From positions 4,485,685 through 4,549,684 of the forward strand of contig NC_014012.1 in NCBI RefSeq assembly GCF_000091325.1: 64,000 nt of DNA, read 5' to 3'. Under the pieces are notes generated by a model. That model was not told the origin of the DNA. It saw only the letters and a list, made by a program, of their open reading frames with translations, and did not search any database. This stretch comes from Shewanella violacea DSS12. GTDB taxonomy: Bacteria > Pseudomonadota > Gammaproteobacteria > Enterobacterales > Shewanellaceae. A program made the translations under genes and the position numbers. This document shows positions 28,026-36,262 of this stretch, in pieces (position 1 is the first letter of the stretch; every line of letters starts with the position of its first letter).

Positions 28026-28295
28026 ATGGAACACCACCAGATTGGGATAAAAATTATTTCCTTAGCCTTGTTGGCTACGCTAAGTCTCCCAGCCTATGCT
28101 TATTTGGACCCAGGCACTGGGAGTATAATTTTTCAGGCCATCATAGCTTCTGTCGTAATGGGATTTGCCACTATAAGACTCTGGTGGGATAAATTTATCA
28201 GCCTCTTCAATTCACGTAAAAGCGATAAGGAATCTAAAAAACAAAGCAGCGAAAGTGAAGAGATCGTAATAACCGATAAAGAAAATAAAAGCTAA
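28026..28295 (+). CDS. Small exported/membrane protein with a YLDPGTGS motif
   Basis: 89 residues: a signal-like segment (residues 8-25), then YLDPGTGSIIFQ, a second hydrophobic helix (FQAIIASVVMGFATIRLWW) and a charged Lys/Ser/Glu tail. GGAG six bases upstream supports the ATG at 28026. Proteins with this YLDPGTGS start recur beside envelope-polymer genes; the function is unknown. It is divergent from the methyltransferase. Confidence 0.65.
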   Translation: MEHHQIGIKIISLALLATLSLPAYAYLDPGTGSIIFQAIIASVVMGFATIRLWWDKFISLFNSRKSDKESKKQSSESEEIVITDKENKS

Positions 28296-28333
28296 ATAAA
28301 TAAATAAGCTAATGAGCTCTAAGAAAGATCATA

Positions 28334-28436
28334 AAGGGGTCGGAGCGAATTAGCTTCTGCTCCATTCAAATTTTGCTACCCACTACAGCATTCCCAGCAA
28401 TGAAACCTGCCGATTTATATGCGCTAGAATCTTTAT
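28334..28436 (+). repeat. Dispersed ~120-bp repeat, member 2
   Basis: Begins with AAGGGGTCGGAGCGAATTAG and continues as in members 1 (22697) and 3 (30586). Non-coding. Confidence 0.75.
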
Positions 28437-28445
28437 ATATTTTTG

Positions 28446-28707
28446 GATCATTTGGTCAAAGTAAATACTCTCTCGCAGTGCCACCTAAGTGTGCAAAAAA
28501 GTTTCGCACGAATTAATGACTGTGCCCCTGAGAGAAATTAATCATCATGACACCAGCAGCCACTAGCCCCATGCCAATCCAAGCCGTTAAATCTAGATGT
28601 TGGCGATAAAACACAGCCGATAACAGGGTAACGGCCACAATAGCTAAGCCAGCCCACAGCGCATGCACCACACCGACAGGCATGCCCTTCATGGCTTGAC
28701 TCAGAAA
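28446..28707. repeat. 262-bp tandem duplication unit (SMR 3' end plus flank)
   Basis: The stretch starting GATCATTTGGTCA recurs at 28708, 262 bp later, and a third partial copy of AAAAAAGTATTCGCAC follows near 28800. The unit carries the C-terminal part of the SMR transporter gene. Confidence 0.8.
28513..28698 (-). pseudogene. Partial copy of the SMR transporter C-terminus
   Basis: Encodes about 60 residues matching QAMKGMPVGVVHALWAG to the C-terminal NFSQGHSH of the complete gene at 28819-29145, with two or three substitutions. The first half of the transporter, including the essential Glu, is absent, so it cannot form a working protein. Confidence 0.8.
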
Positions 28708-28818
28708 GATCATTTGGTCAGAGCAAATACTCTCTCGCAGTGCCACCTAAGTGTGCAAAAAAGTATTCGCACTCATTTAATGACTGTGCCCCTGTATGTA
28801 AAAAAGTATTCGCACTCA

Positions 28819-29145
28819 TTAGTGACTGTGCCCCTGAGAGATATTAATCATCATGACACCAGCAGCCACTAGCCCCATGCCAATCCAAGCCGTTAAATCT
28901 AGATGTTGGCGATAAAACACAGCCGATAACAGGGTAACAGTCACAATAGCTAAGCCAGCCCACAGCGCATGCACCACACCGACAGGCATGCCCTTCATGG
29001 CTTGCCCTAAAAAAATAAATGCCACCAAATGCCCAACGATCACCATTACAGCAGGCAAGGGTTTGCTAAAACCATCGGTTGCCTTTAGCGCCACATGAGA
29101 TAATGCTTCGGCCATTACACCCAGTAAAAGAAAGATCCAACTCAT
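28819..29145 (-). CDS. SMR-family multidrug efflux protein (EmrE/SugE-like)
   Basis: A 108-residue protein with four membrane helices and the essential membrane-embedded Glu13 (LLLGVMAEALSHVALK), full length for the small multidrug resistance family. It would export quaternary or lipophilic cations or guanidinium-like compounds using the proton gradient. AAGGC lies upstream of the ATG. A 3' fragment of the same gene is repeated downstream. Substrate unknown. Confidence 0.85.
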   Translation of the reverse strand: MSWIFLLLGVMAEALSHVALKATDGFSKPLPAVMVIVGHLVAFIFLGQAMKGMPVGVVHALWAGLAIVTVTLLSAVFYRQHLDLTAWIGMGLVAAGVMMINISQGHSH

Positions 29146-29159
29146 AATGTAAGCCTTAA

Positions 29160-29604
29160 TGTGAAGTGGTCAGCAGGCTAAGCCCGCGGCCTAGATAGTG
29201 ATAGTGATTTTGTGCGGTTATTATATTCATAATCATTCAGATGATAATCTAGCTAAATAACAAATTACTTTTACGCCTTGGTAATAATGATTATGCCATT
29301 GTGAGTGAGCAAGACGCTGTAAATATGTCCATATCGGCTCAGGTAAGCATCCCAGTTCTAAAAGAGTGCAGTGCCTAATAAGTAGCAGTAGCTGCTTTGG
29401 GCTGACGAGCTGTATATCGCAGGAATGTCATAAGCAACCCGCTATGGAGGGGAGCTCGGCGTGCAATGAACCACAGGTGTTAAAATCTGATACTGACTGA
29501 CAGGCAAGAGTTAAGTAACTATAATTAAAAGCAAAAAAGCGCCGAAGCGCTTTTTTATGACATCCACTATGCCTATATAACCGGCATAGATTAATCATGA
29601 TGTC
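29160..29604. other. Intergenic region between the SMR and Gfa genes
   Basis: No gene was found. AT-rich palindromic stretches resembling Fur boxes occur near 29227-29247 (ATAATCATT-ATGATAAT) and 29281-29296, and the Gfa terminator lies at 29533-29556. The remaining ~200 bp (29310-29520) is GC-richer and unexplained; it shows no open frame. Confidence 0.4.
29533..29556 (-). terminator. Rho-independent terminator after the Gfa gene
   Basis: AAAAAAGCGC (29533-29542) pairs with GCGCTTTTTT (29547-29556) around CGAA. It is symmetric, so it could stop transcripts from either side. Confidence 0.8.
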
Positions 29605-30162
29605 TTATTTATTATTCGCTACATGAGTGGAAATTATATCCATCAATACTGGAGATAGGCAGTCATATGACGTCAGTCCCAAATCAGTTAATGTTGCGCG
29701 AACATCCTCCATAGCTTCAGGTGCAGTACCTGACTCAATGATTGAAGAGACAAATGCAGCGAATTCAGGTGCTGACCAACCTTGCTGCTTAGATAGCTCT
29801 GTATGCACAAAATCTAAACCGTAGAAAGGATGCCCAGTGTTTTCGATTCTGCCATACATATGAGTACCGCATTCTTTACAAGCATGGCGCTGAATTGCTG
29901 CCGACTCATCGACAATCTGCAATTTATCCCCATTGGCAGTCACATTGACTTTATTTTTGTCGACCACGGCTATTTGAGCAAACAAGGCACCTTCTGGCTT
30001 CCAGCATTTACTGCAACCACAGGCATGGTTGTGTGCAACTTGCGCCGACACAGCCACTTCTACTTGATGATGTGAACACTGGCATTGCAATAAGCCACCG
30101 GAAAAATTTTCAGCCGTTGCTATGGTGCCATTATCGATCTGGGGGTGAATTAAGGTTTTAAT
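29605..30162 (-). CDS. gfa: Gfa: S-(hydroxymethyl)glutathione synthase / glutathione-dependent formaldehyde-activating enzyme (putative ATT start)
   Basis: The zinc-binding cysteines [13 protein letters not shown] and HACKECG and the tail [15 protein letters not shown] [11 protein letters not shown] identify the Gfa family, which condenses formaldehyde with glutathione. Family proteins begin with an IHPALDNG...NFSGG segment, and the matching codons ([16 protein letters not shown]) lie upstream of the first ordinary start (TTG at 30090). Between the in-frame TAG upstream and that TTG there is no ATG, GTG or TTG. The best start is an ATT at 30162, eight bases after GGAG (185 residues). Alternatives: a start-codon mutation, or a shortened protein from the TTG. 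Confidence 0.8.
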   Translation of the reverse strand: MKTLIHPQIDNGTIATAENFSGGLLQCQCSHHQVEVAVSAQVAHNHACGCSKCWKPEGALFAQIAVVDKNKVNVTANGDKLQIVDESAAIQRHACKECGTHMYGRIENTGHPFYGLDFVHTELSKQQGWSAPEFAAFVSSIIESGTAPEAMEDVRATLTDLGLTSYDCLSPVLMDIISTHVANNK

Positions 30163-30585
30163 AGTGATTACTCCAAAATGAAGCTAAACCTTGCTCGACA
30201 AGGCTTAGCTGCGCTATTTTTATAGCTTGATTAAAAATATTGAGAATATCTTGGCGCTAGCCTTTCTAGGGTTAGTTAGAAAACACGCGCCCTTAAATTA
30301 AATAAAAACTAGCAGTCTGTTTAGATCATCTGTAACTACTGAATACTTAGGCTGGATGCCAGCTTAGTCATTCGATGGCAGTGATTATATTCCTTACAAA
30401 TAAACTGATAATCCCAATTATTAGCAATTCACTTTTTACAGTCAGTAATAATAAACTTCACTAATTGTCCCGATTTAGTGATAGATAGGATGCATTAGCG
30501 GTTTTAAATGATATTTAATTTTAAATTGCCATTAGTCAAAATTGGATAATAATTGGAAGGTTTTCCGATAAAGGGGTCAATAAAA

Positions 30586-30712
30586 GGGTCGGAGCGAATT
30601 AGCGTCTGCTCCATGCAAATTTTGCTAGCCGTTACGGCATTCCTAGCAATGAAACCTGCCGATTCATATGCACTAGAATCTCTCTGATAGCCTGCTGGTT
30701 AAATAATTCCCC
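30586..30712 (+). repeat. Dispersed ~120-bp repeat, member 3
   Basis: GGGTCGGAGCGAATTAGC, then CAAATTTTGCTAGCC, GCAATGAAACCTGCC and CACTAGAATCTCTC, related to 22697 and 28334. It ends with AATTCCCC, as member 1 does before its structured element. Confidence 0.75.
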
Positions 30713-30873
30713 AATATGGCGTAGCTATAAGCAATGAACGAGAAGCATGGTGAATATGGCGTAGCTATAAGCAATGAACGAGAAGCATGGTGAATATGGC
30801 GTAGCCATAAGCAATGAACGAGAAGCAAGGTGAATATGGCACCGCCATAAGCTCATGAACGAGAAGCATGGAT
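30713..30873. repeat. 40-bp tandem repeat, four units
   Basis: Units start at 30713, 30753, 30793 and 30833 (AATATGGCGTAGCTAT..., each with ATGAACGAGAAGCA). Units 1 and 2 are identical, unit 3 has two changes, and unit 4 is divergent. Each begins with a small hairpin: ATGGC-GTA-GCCAT in unit 3 and ATGGC-ACC-GCCAT in unit 4. A long minus-strand open frame across it is a by-product. Confidence 0.85.
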
Positions 30874-31092
30874 GCTGAACTGGCATTTTTATATGGACAT
30901 AATTGGCTGAACAGGCTTTGTAAATGGACTTGCATACCGAGTATGGGAGTGGGATTCCACGACTTACTCGGCTACAAGAGATGAGTGAGGCAATCACTCA
31001 TCTCAAGTTGTTAGATGGAATCTAACCATAAAGCTCAAGCGCAGCTTGGTTATCTAACTAGCCAACACCCTTTGCCAGCTTCGGGGGAATCA
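30874..31092 (+). ncRNA. Structured element related to the 3' part of copies 1 and 2
   Basis: The end (31008-31092) matches the conserved part of the 18433/22811 elements: TTAGAT-GGA-ATCTAA, then AAGCTCAAGCGCAGCTTGG and TTATCTAAC. Preceding stems are different in sequence: CCGAGTA/TACTCGG (30937-30971) with an inner GTGG/CCAC, and an 11-bp stem GAGATGAGTGA/TCACTCATCTC (30978-31004). It ends four bases from the stop of the glutathione transferase gene, just as copies 1 and 2 end at the oxygenase stop. An RNA function is not shown. Confidence 0.45.
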
Positions 31093-31095
31093 AAG

Positions 31096-31719
31096 CTAAG
31101 ATGCATCGAGCTCGGCTTCGATCTCAACCGACTTTAACCAATGAGGATTCTGGCTTAATAGCGCTCCATAGCGTTCGATATTTGGATACAGGTCAAATTC
31201 GCCATTGTTTTGCACTATCTCTACGATAAAGGACATCATGATGTCCGCACCGCTGAGCTTGCCACCGATTAAATAGGTTTTATCTTCGAGCATATCATTG
31301 AAATAACTCAGTACCTTCTCCACTTCCACCTTGGCATAACCTTCGAGGAAGTTAGTGGTGCAGCCATCTTTTTCGACGAACATGCGCAATAACAGCGGCA
31401 ATATTGCCGAACTTTCGGCGAAGTGGAGCCATTGTAGGTAATGGATATGCTCTTGGCTGTCACGAGCAGGGGCTAAGCTATCGGCCGCGAAACGCTCGAT
31501 CAAATACTCGGTGATCGCACCAGACTCGGCAATAACCTGACCGTCTAACTCGATAACGGGAGACTTGCCCAGTGCATGGATCTGCTTAAGCTCAGCGGGT
31601 GCCAGAAAAGTCTGGCTGTCACGTTGATAACTCTTGATCTCATAAGCCTGACCCAGCTCTTCCAGTAACCAGATGATACGTTTAGAACGTGACTTATTCA
31701 GGTGGTGTAAAGTGATCAT
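31096..31719 (-). CDS. Glutathione S-transferase
   Basis: A 207-residue cytosolic GST: a thioredoxin-like N-terminal domain (LHHLNKSRSKRIIWLLEEL, then GKSPVIELDG and the glutathione-contacting ESGAITEYL) and an all-helical C-terminal domain. It conjugates glutathione to electrophiles. It lies 12 bp after the DJ-1/PfpI gene and is probably co-transcribed with it and the YqhD-like gene under the NemR-like repressor. AAAGGAGA precedes the ATG. Confidence 0.9.
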   Translation of the reverse strand: MITLHHLNKSRSKRIIWLLEELGQAYEIKSYQRDSQTFLAPAELKQIHALGKSPVIELDGQVIAESGAITEYLIERFAADSLAPARDSQEHIHYLQWLHFAESSAILPLLLRMFVEKDGCTTNFLEGYAKVEVEKVLSYFNDMLEDKTYLIGGKLSGADIMMSFIVEIVQNNGEFDLYPNIERYGALLSQNPHWLKSVEIEAELDAS

Positions 31720-31731
31720 AATCAGTCTCCT

Positions 31732-32412
31732 TTAACGGTTAAGTTGCGCCATCATGGCATGGGCTACCGCATCTGATGATGCTGGGTTTTGACCCGTGAT
31801 TAAGTTGCCGTCGGTGACAATAAAGCTCGCCCAGTCATCGCCTTTCACATAAGTGCCGCCCTGCTGTTGCAGCATATCTTCTACTAAGAAAGGCACTATA
31901 TCTGTCAGCTGCACCGCATCTTCTTCTGAATTACTGAAGCCAGTGACTTGCTTACCAGCGACTAATGGCTTGCCATCAACCCCTTTAGTATGCAGTAGCG
32001 CCGCAGGTGAATGACACACTAGTCCAAGCGTCTTGCCTGACTGATGGAAGGCTTCAATCAAGGCGATAGAGTCTTTATCTTCGGCCAGATCCCATAATGG
32101 ACCATGACCACCTGGATAAAATACCGCGTCATAGTCATCGGCTTTAATAGTATTTAACACTTGTGTGTTAGCCAGTAGCGCCTGAGATTCTGCGTCTTTA
32201 GCGAATCTATGTGTCGATGCAGTTTGAAAGTCGACTTCATCACTTTTAGGATCCAGTGGCGGCTGGCCACCTAAAGGAGATGCCAGTGTTATGGCATATC
32301 CCTTATCTTTAAATGCATAGAAAGGCGCGGCAAACTCTTCTAACCAGAAGCCTGTCTTAAGGCCAGTATCGCCGAGTTTGTCGTGAGAAGTCAGTACCAT
32401 AAGAATGTTCAT
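31732..32412 (-). CDS. DJ-1/PfpI-family protein (Hsp31/glyoxalase III-like)
   Basis: 226 residues with the family's nucleophile elbow LVCHSPAAL (catalytic Cys) and YPGGHGPLWDL. The start ILMVLTSHDKLGDTGLKTGFWLEEFAAPF matches the class-I glutamine-amidotransferase-like group that includes glutathione-independent glyoxalases. With YqhD and GST neighbours, a role in clearing reactive carbonyls is likely but inferred. AAGGG seven bases upstream supports the ATG at 32412. Confidence 0.85.
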   Translation of the reverse strand: MNILMVLTSHDKLGDTGLKTGFWLEEFAAPFYAFKDKGYAITLASPLGGQPPLDPKSDEVDFQTASTHRFAKDAESQALLANTQVLNTIKADDYDAVFYPGGHGPLWDLAEDKDSIALIEAFHQSGKTLGLVCHSPAALLHTKGVDGKPLVAGKQVTGFSNSEEDAVQLTDIVPFLVEDMLQQQGGTYVKGDDWASFIVTDGNLITGQNPASSDAVAHAMMAQLNR

Positions 32413-32509
32413 TATCAACCCTTAATATTTAAAAATGATGTCATACCAAAAGGTATTAGTCGTTAGCCTAATAAGCCGCACTGCACGGCTTGAAATTCAT
32501 GCAAATAAG

Positions 32510-33667
32510 TTATAGCGCTAAGGTTAAAATATCGCGACTCATAGCGAGGTCGATATTCTCATGTTCACCCAGTGCCACCATGCCGTGCGCTTCTAATTGC
32601 GCGACGACCACATCGACATCTTGTTTGCCTAAATCGTAATCCGAGAGGCGGGTCCCGATACCCATGGCCTCGAAGAAGGCGCGGGTCTTAGTGATAGCGA
32701 GATCAATTTTTTCATCATCGCTACCTTGTTCTAAGTGCCAAACACGATGAGCAAACTGCAATAATTTTTCACGCTTAGCCTCTTTTGTCAGCGTCAGTAA
32801 TGAAGGCAGAATGACGGCTAAGGTGCGGGCATGATCCATGTTATATAGGGCCGTAAGTTCGTGGCCTATCATATGCGTCGCCCAATCTTGGGGAACACCG
32901 CTGCCTATGGTACCATTGAGCGCCGTCGTGGCGACCCACATCAAGTTGGCACGTATGTCATAGTCATCTGGGTTTACGAGAACCTGAGGACCTAGCTCTA
33001 TCAGGGTTTGCAGTAAACCTTCGGCTATTCTGTCTTGCACCGCGGCATTCACCGGATATGTCAGATATTGCTCTGTGATGTGCACGAAAGCATCGACGAC
33101 TCCGTTAGCGACCTGACGTTCAGGCAAGGTATAGGTCTTAGTAGGATCCAATATCGAAAACTGCGGATACACAAGATCGTTACGGAATGGCAATTTAGCC
33201 TTGAGTGACTTACGGGTCACCACACTGGCATTATTCATCTCACTGCCGGTAGCGGGCAGAGTTAACACAGTGCCAAAAGGCATAGCCTGAGTGACATTCG
33301 CCCCCCACTTAAGCAAGATATCCCAGGGCTCGCCGTCAAAAACAGCCGCTGCAGCGACAAACTTAGTACCGTCAATCACAGAGCCGCCGCCCACAGCCAG
33401 TAAGAAGTCTATTTTCTCTGCTTTGACCACTTCGACCGCCCGCATCAAGGTCTCATAAGTTGGGTTAGGCTCAATCCCAGCAAACTCAACCAGTTCACGT
33501 TGACCCAAGGCCTGCTTAACTTCGTCTAAGGTGCCGGTTTTTCTGGCACTGTTTCCGCCAAATAGCACCAAGACCTTGGCACCCTGTGGGACTAACTTAT
33601 CCAGCTCACTAATTTTTCCCTCGCCAAAACTGATGCGGGTTGGGTTGTAGTAATCAAAATTTAACAT
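32510..33667 (-). CDS. yqhD: Iron-containing NADPH-dependent alcohol dehydrogenase, YqhD-like
   Basis: A 385-residue family III alcohol dehydrogenase, very close in length to E. coli YqhD (387). It starts NFDYYNPTRISFGEGK, and LLAVGGGSVIDGTKF is the NADPH-binding segment; the metal-ligand region MIGHELTALYNMDHARTLA is present. YqhD reduces short reactive aldehydes such as methylglyoxal. It is the first gene after the regulator, and its upstream region holds an operator palindrome at 33730-33745, 63 bp before the start. Confidence 0.9.
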   Translation of the reverse strand: MLNFDYYNPTRISFGEGKISELDKLVPQGAKVLVLFGGNSARKTGTLDEVKQALGQRELVEFAGIEPNPTYETLMRAVEVVKAEKIDFLLAVGGGSVIDGTKFVAAAAVFDGEPWDILLKWGANVTQAMPFGTVLTLPATGSEMNNASVVTRKSLKAKLPFRNDLVYPQFSILDPTKTYTLPERQVANGVVDAFVHITEQYLTYPVNAAVQDRIAEGLLQTLIELGPQVLVNPDDYDIRANLMWVATTALNGTIGSGVPQDWATHMIGHELTALYNMDHARTLAVILPSLLTLTKEAKREKLLQFAHRVWHLEQGSDDEKIDLAITKTRAFFEAMGIGTRLSDYDLGKQDVDVVVAQLEAHGMVALGEHENIDLAMSRDILTLAL

Positions 33668-33729
33668 GGCATTGCCTCACATTAATCATCTTGTTTTAAC
33701 TCTTCTATTGTCTAATAAGAACAGACGAA

Positions 33730-33745
33730 TAGACCAGTCGTCTAG
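33730..33745. promoter_or_regulatory. Operator palindrome for the NemR-like repressor (yqhD promoter)
   Basis: TAGACCAGTCGTCTAG, with TAGAC/GTCTA arms. The identical 16-mer occurs at 34457-34472 before the regulator gene. Two identical copies at the two relevant promoters support an operator role. Confidence 0.75.
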
Positions 33746-33831
33746 AGTTTATTGAAAAAAATCCCCGCGTACCTTAAACAGATAGGCGGGAGTATTAAAT
33801 CGAGTAGTATTAACATTATTCGTGTTATGAA

Positions 33832-34434
33832 CTAGGCTGTCGGCTTTGGCCCTAGGACAGATTCAGTTGTTTGTATGGCTCTGTCGAGAGCATCCGAACT
33901 ATGACCCAACTTGTTCATTAAGCTGGCCCCTAACCACATGTGATACAACATTTCTGCTGTAGATTGTGGATCTTGCTTGGCGATGGAACCATCTTTAACC
34001 CCAGCGGCAATACAAGTCGTCAGGCGCTGAATTACTCCGCCAGAGCCTTTGAGTAATGCCAGGCGCATGGCCTCAGACAAGTCGGCGACTTCAGCGCTGA
34101 GTTTAACCACCAGGCACTTCTGCTCGACACAGCCTTGGGTCTGTACAGACTGCCATCTCTGCCAGTAAGTCATCATACGTGCGTAACCGCTCAGGCTAGT
34201 ATTACTAAACAGGCTATCGAGCTCAGCTTTATAACCTTCGAAGTAGGCTTGGATAAGCGCTTCACCGAATTGCTCTTTCGATTTGAAATAGTGGTAGAAG
34301 GAGCCCTTTGGCACCTCTGCCGCTTGCAGCAGTTGCGACAATCCCATACAGGAAAAGCCCTTGGCGACGATCAGCTTGTAGCCGATATCGAGAATATGCT
34401 GGCGAGTGGATTGTGTCGGTGATTCTGTTTTCAT
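33832..34434 (-). CDS. nemR: NemR-like TetR-family repressor
   Basis: A TetR protein of 200 residues: HTH at about 27-50 (MGLSQLLQAAEVPKGSFYHYFKSKE) and a C-terminal sensor domain. The sensor keeps QKCLVVKLSAEV (Cys107) and WLGASLMNKLG (Lys175), matching E. coli NemR Cys106 and Lys175, the residues used to sense hypochlorite and electrophiles. It is upstream of a YqhD/DJ-1/GST run and carries its own operator, so it probably autoregulates and de-represses the cluster under electrophile stress. This is orthologous logic rather than proof. Confidence 0.82.
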   Translation of the reverse strand: MKTESPTQSTRQHILDIGYKLIVAKGFSCMGLSQLLQAAEVPKGSFYHYFKSKEQFGEALIQAYFEGYKAELDSLFSNTSLSGYARMMTYWQRWQSVQTQGCVEQKCLVVKLSAEVADLSEAMRLALLKGSGGVIQRLTTCIAAGVKDGSIAKQDPQSTAEMLYHMWLGASLMNKLGHSSDALDRAIQTTESVLGPKPTA

Positions 34435-34456
34435 AGGCAGCGAGTCTACGGCAAAT

Positions 34457-34472
34457 TAGACCAGTCGTCTAG
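34457..34472. promoter_or_regulatory. Operator palindrome at the nemR promoter
   Basis: Same TAGACCAGTCGTCTAG as at 33730-33745, 23 bp upstream of the regulator's start codon. Fits autorepression. Confidence 0.75.
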
Positions 34473-34738
34473 TCCCGAATTAAATTGCTTACAGCGCACT
34501 TGAATAACGGCTAACCCTAGCTAATCTTTTAATTACTGAATCCCTTAATATTAGAACGATAGATGACTAGCGAAACTCACATTCCATTATGAAGGGCAAT
34601 AATCTGCTCCATGAGTTTACCTGCTACACTCATTACAGCACCTAATATACTGATTAAACACTTAAACTAAATCGTTCAGAATAGATCACTCAAGCAGTGA
34701 CTTGAATAAGCAGCTTAGCTAAACAAAAGGATTTGTTT
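34473..34738. other. Divergent intergenic region
   Basis: AT-rich stretch between nemR and the YifB gene that must hold both promoters. Nothing else stands out. Confidence 0.4.
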
Positions 34739-36262
34739 ATGGCCATCGCCTGTGTCGCTACCAGAGCCAACAAGGGAGTCGATGCCCCAGCCGTTACCGT
34801 CGAAGTTCATCTCAGTAATGGTTTACCCGCATTCAACCTCGTAGGCTTGCCAGAAACTTCGGTCAAGGAAGCCAAAGAGCGAGTTCGCAGCGCAATTATT
34901 AACGCAGGATTCGAGTTCCCCATGCGCCGCATCACAGTCAATCTGGCACCGGCAGATCTCCCCAAACAAGGCGGGCGTTACGATCTGCCCATTGCCATCG
35001 GCATTCTGGCTGCATCGAAACAAATCCCCAAGCAGGCAGTTAAAGATCATGAGTTTATTGGAGAGCTGGCCCTCTCTGGTCACATAAGGCATTGCCCGGG
35101 ATTGCTGCCTGTTATCGTTGAGGCGCAAAAACAAGATACCCATCTGGTGATCCCCTTGGATAACCGAGCAGATGCCGAACTAGTGGGTTTCAATAAGGTT
35201 TATTTTGCCACCCACCTGCAAGGTTTAAGCGAATACCTCCACGGACAGACGAGATTGCCGGGTATAGAGCCGGGACTGGAATGGATACAAGCACCAGATA
35301 TCGACACTCATCTCTGCTTTAGCGATGTAATAGGTCAATACCAGGCCAAGCTCGGCTTAGAAATTGCTGCAGCCGGTAACCATAACTTGCTCTTACTAGG
35401 GCCACCAGGCACAGGCAAGAGCATGCTTGCCAATCGTTTAATGCAGCTGTTGCCACCACTCAACTACGATGAGGCTCTGGAAGTCGCCACCTTACACTCG
35501 GTAGCGGGTCAATCTATCGACCCAAAATCTTTTTACAAGCGTCCCTTTCGCAATCCCCATCACACTAGCTCGGCGGTCTCTTTGGTTGGCGGCGGCACTT
35601 ATCCTAAACCAGGTGAGATATCTCTGGCTCACAGGGGCGTGCTCTTTCTTGACGAAGTGGCCGAATTTCCTCGAAAAGTCCTCGACTGCCTGCGTGAACC
35701 CATGGAAAGTGGCGAGGTGGTTATCTCCCGCGCCGCGGCTAAGCTTAAATTTTTAAGTCGCTTTCAGCTGATAGCGGCGATGAATCCTAGCCCATGTGGC
35801 GATATCGATAACGCCAGAGCTACGCCAGATCAGATACAAAGATACCTGTCTCGCTTATCCGGTCCCTTCTTGGATAGGTTCGATCTCACCATAGAGGTCC
35901 CTCGCCTCCCCGCCGGAGCCTTAACCAAACCAGAGCCATCGGCAGAAACCAGCGCTTCCATTGCTCAACGCGTTAAAATGGCCAGAGAGTCACAACTGGC
36001 CCGAGCAGGCGTACTCAATAGCGACTTAACCGGCAAGCAACTTAAACAGCTAGGTCATTTTAAACAAGCCGATCTACTTTTTCTGGAGATGAGCATCAAC
36101 AAGCTTGGCTTGTCGGTAAGAAGCTATCATCGCTTACAAAGAGTCGCCCGCACCATTGCCGACTTACACCAGAGTGTGACTGTAGAGCGTAGACACATAG
36201 CCCAAGCCTTGGGATACAGAGCCATGGACCGACTACTGCATAGCTTAAAGGCCCAATATTAA
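34739..36262 (+). CDS. comM: YifB/ComM-family magnesium-chelatase-like ATPase
   Basis: 507 residues, near the E. coli YifB length (506). The N-terminal domain (MAIACVATRANKGVDAPAVTVEVHL...) precedes an AAA+ core with Walker A GPPGTGKSM, Walker B VLFLDEVAEF and the FRNPHHTSS block; the C-terminus is a Mg-chelatase helical bundle. ComM is a hexameric helicase that promotes branch migration when transformed DNA is integrated. The ATG at 34739 has AAAGGA eight bases upstream. A single-gene unit. Confidence 0.93.
   Translation: MAIACVATRANKGVDAPAVTVEVHLSNGLPAFNLVGLPETSVKEAKERVRSAIINAGFEFPMRRITVNLAPADLPKQGGRYDLPIAIGILAASKQIPKQAVKDHEFIGELALSGHIRHCPGLLPVIVEAQKQDTHLVIPLDNRADAELVGFNKVYFATHLQGLSEYLHGQTRLPGIEPGLEWIQAPDIDTHLCFSDVIGQYQAKLGLEIAAAGNHNLLLLGPPGTGKSMLANRLMQLLPPLNYDEALEVATLHSVAGQSIDPKSFYKRPFRNPHHTSSAVSLVGGGTYPKPGEISLAHRGVLFLDEVAEFPRKVLDCLREPMESGEVVISRAAAKLKFLSRFQLIAAMNPSPCGDIDNARATPDQIQRYLSRLSGPFLDRFDLTIEVPRLPAGALTKPEPSAETSASIAQRVKMARESQLARAGVLNSDLTGKQLKQLGHFKQADLLFLEMSINKLGLSVRSYHRLQRVARTIADLHQSVTVERRHIAQALGYRAMDRLLHSLKAQY

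Noticed and set aside
29160..29532. Fur-regulated small RNA of the RyhB type
   Set aside because: Fur-box-like AT palindromes are present, but no RyhB core sequence was seen and the terminator at 29533 is best explained by the Gfa gene.
30725..30997. 90-residue minus-strand protein with repeated YSPCFSF-like units
   Set aside because: It is only the translation of the 40-bp DNA repeats; no ribosome site, and the composition is not protein-like.
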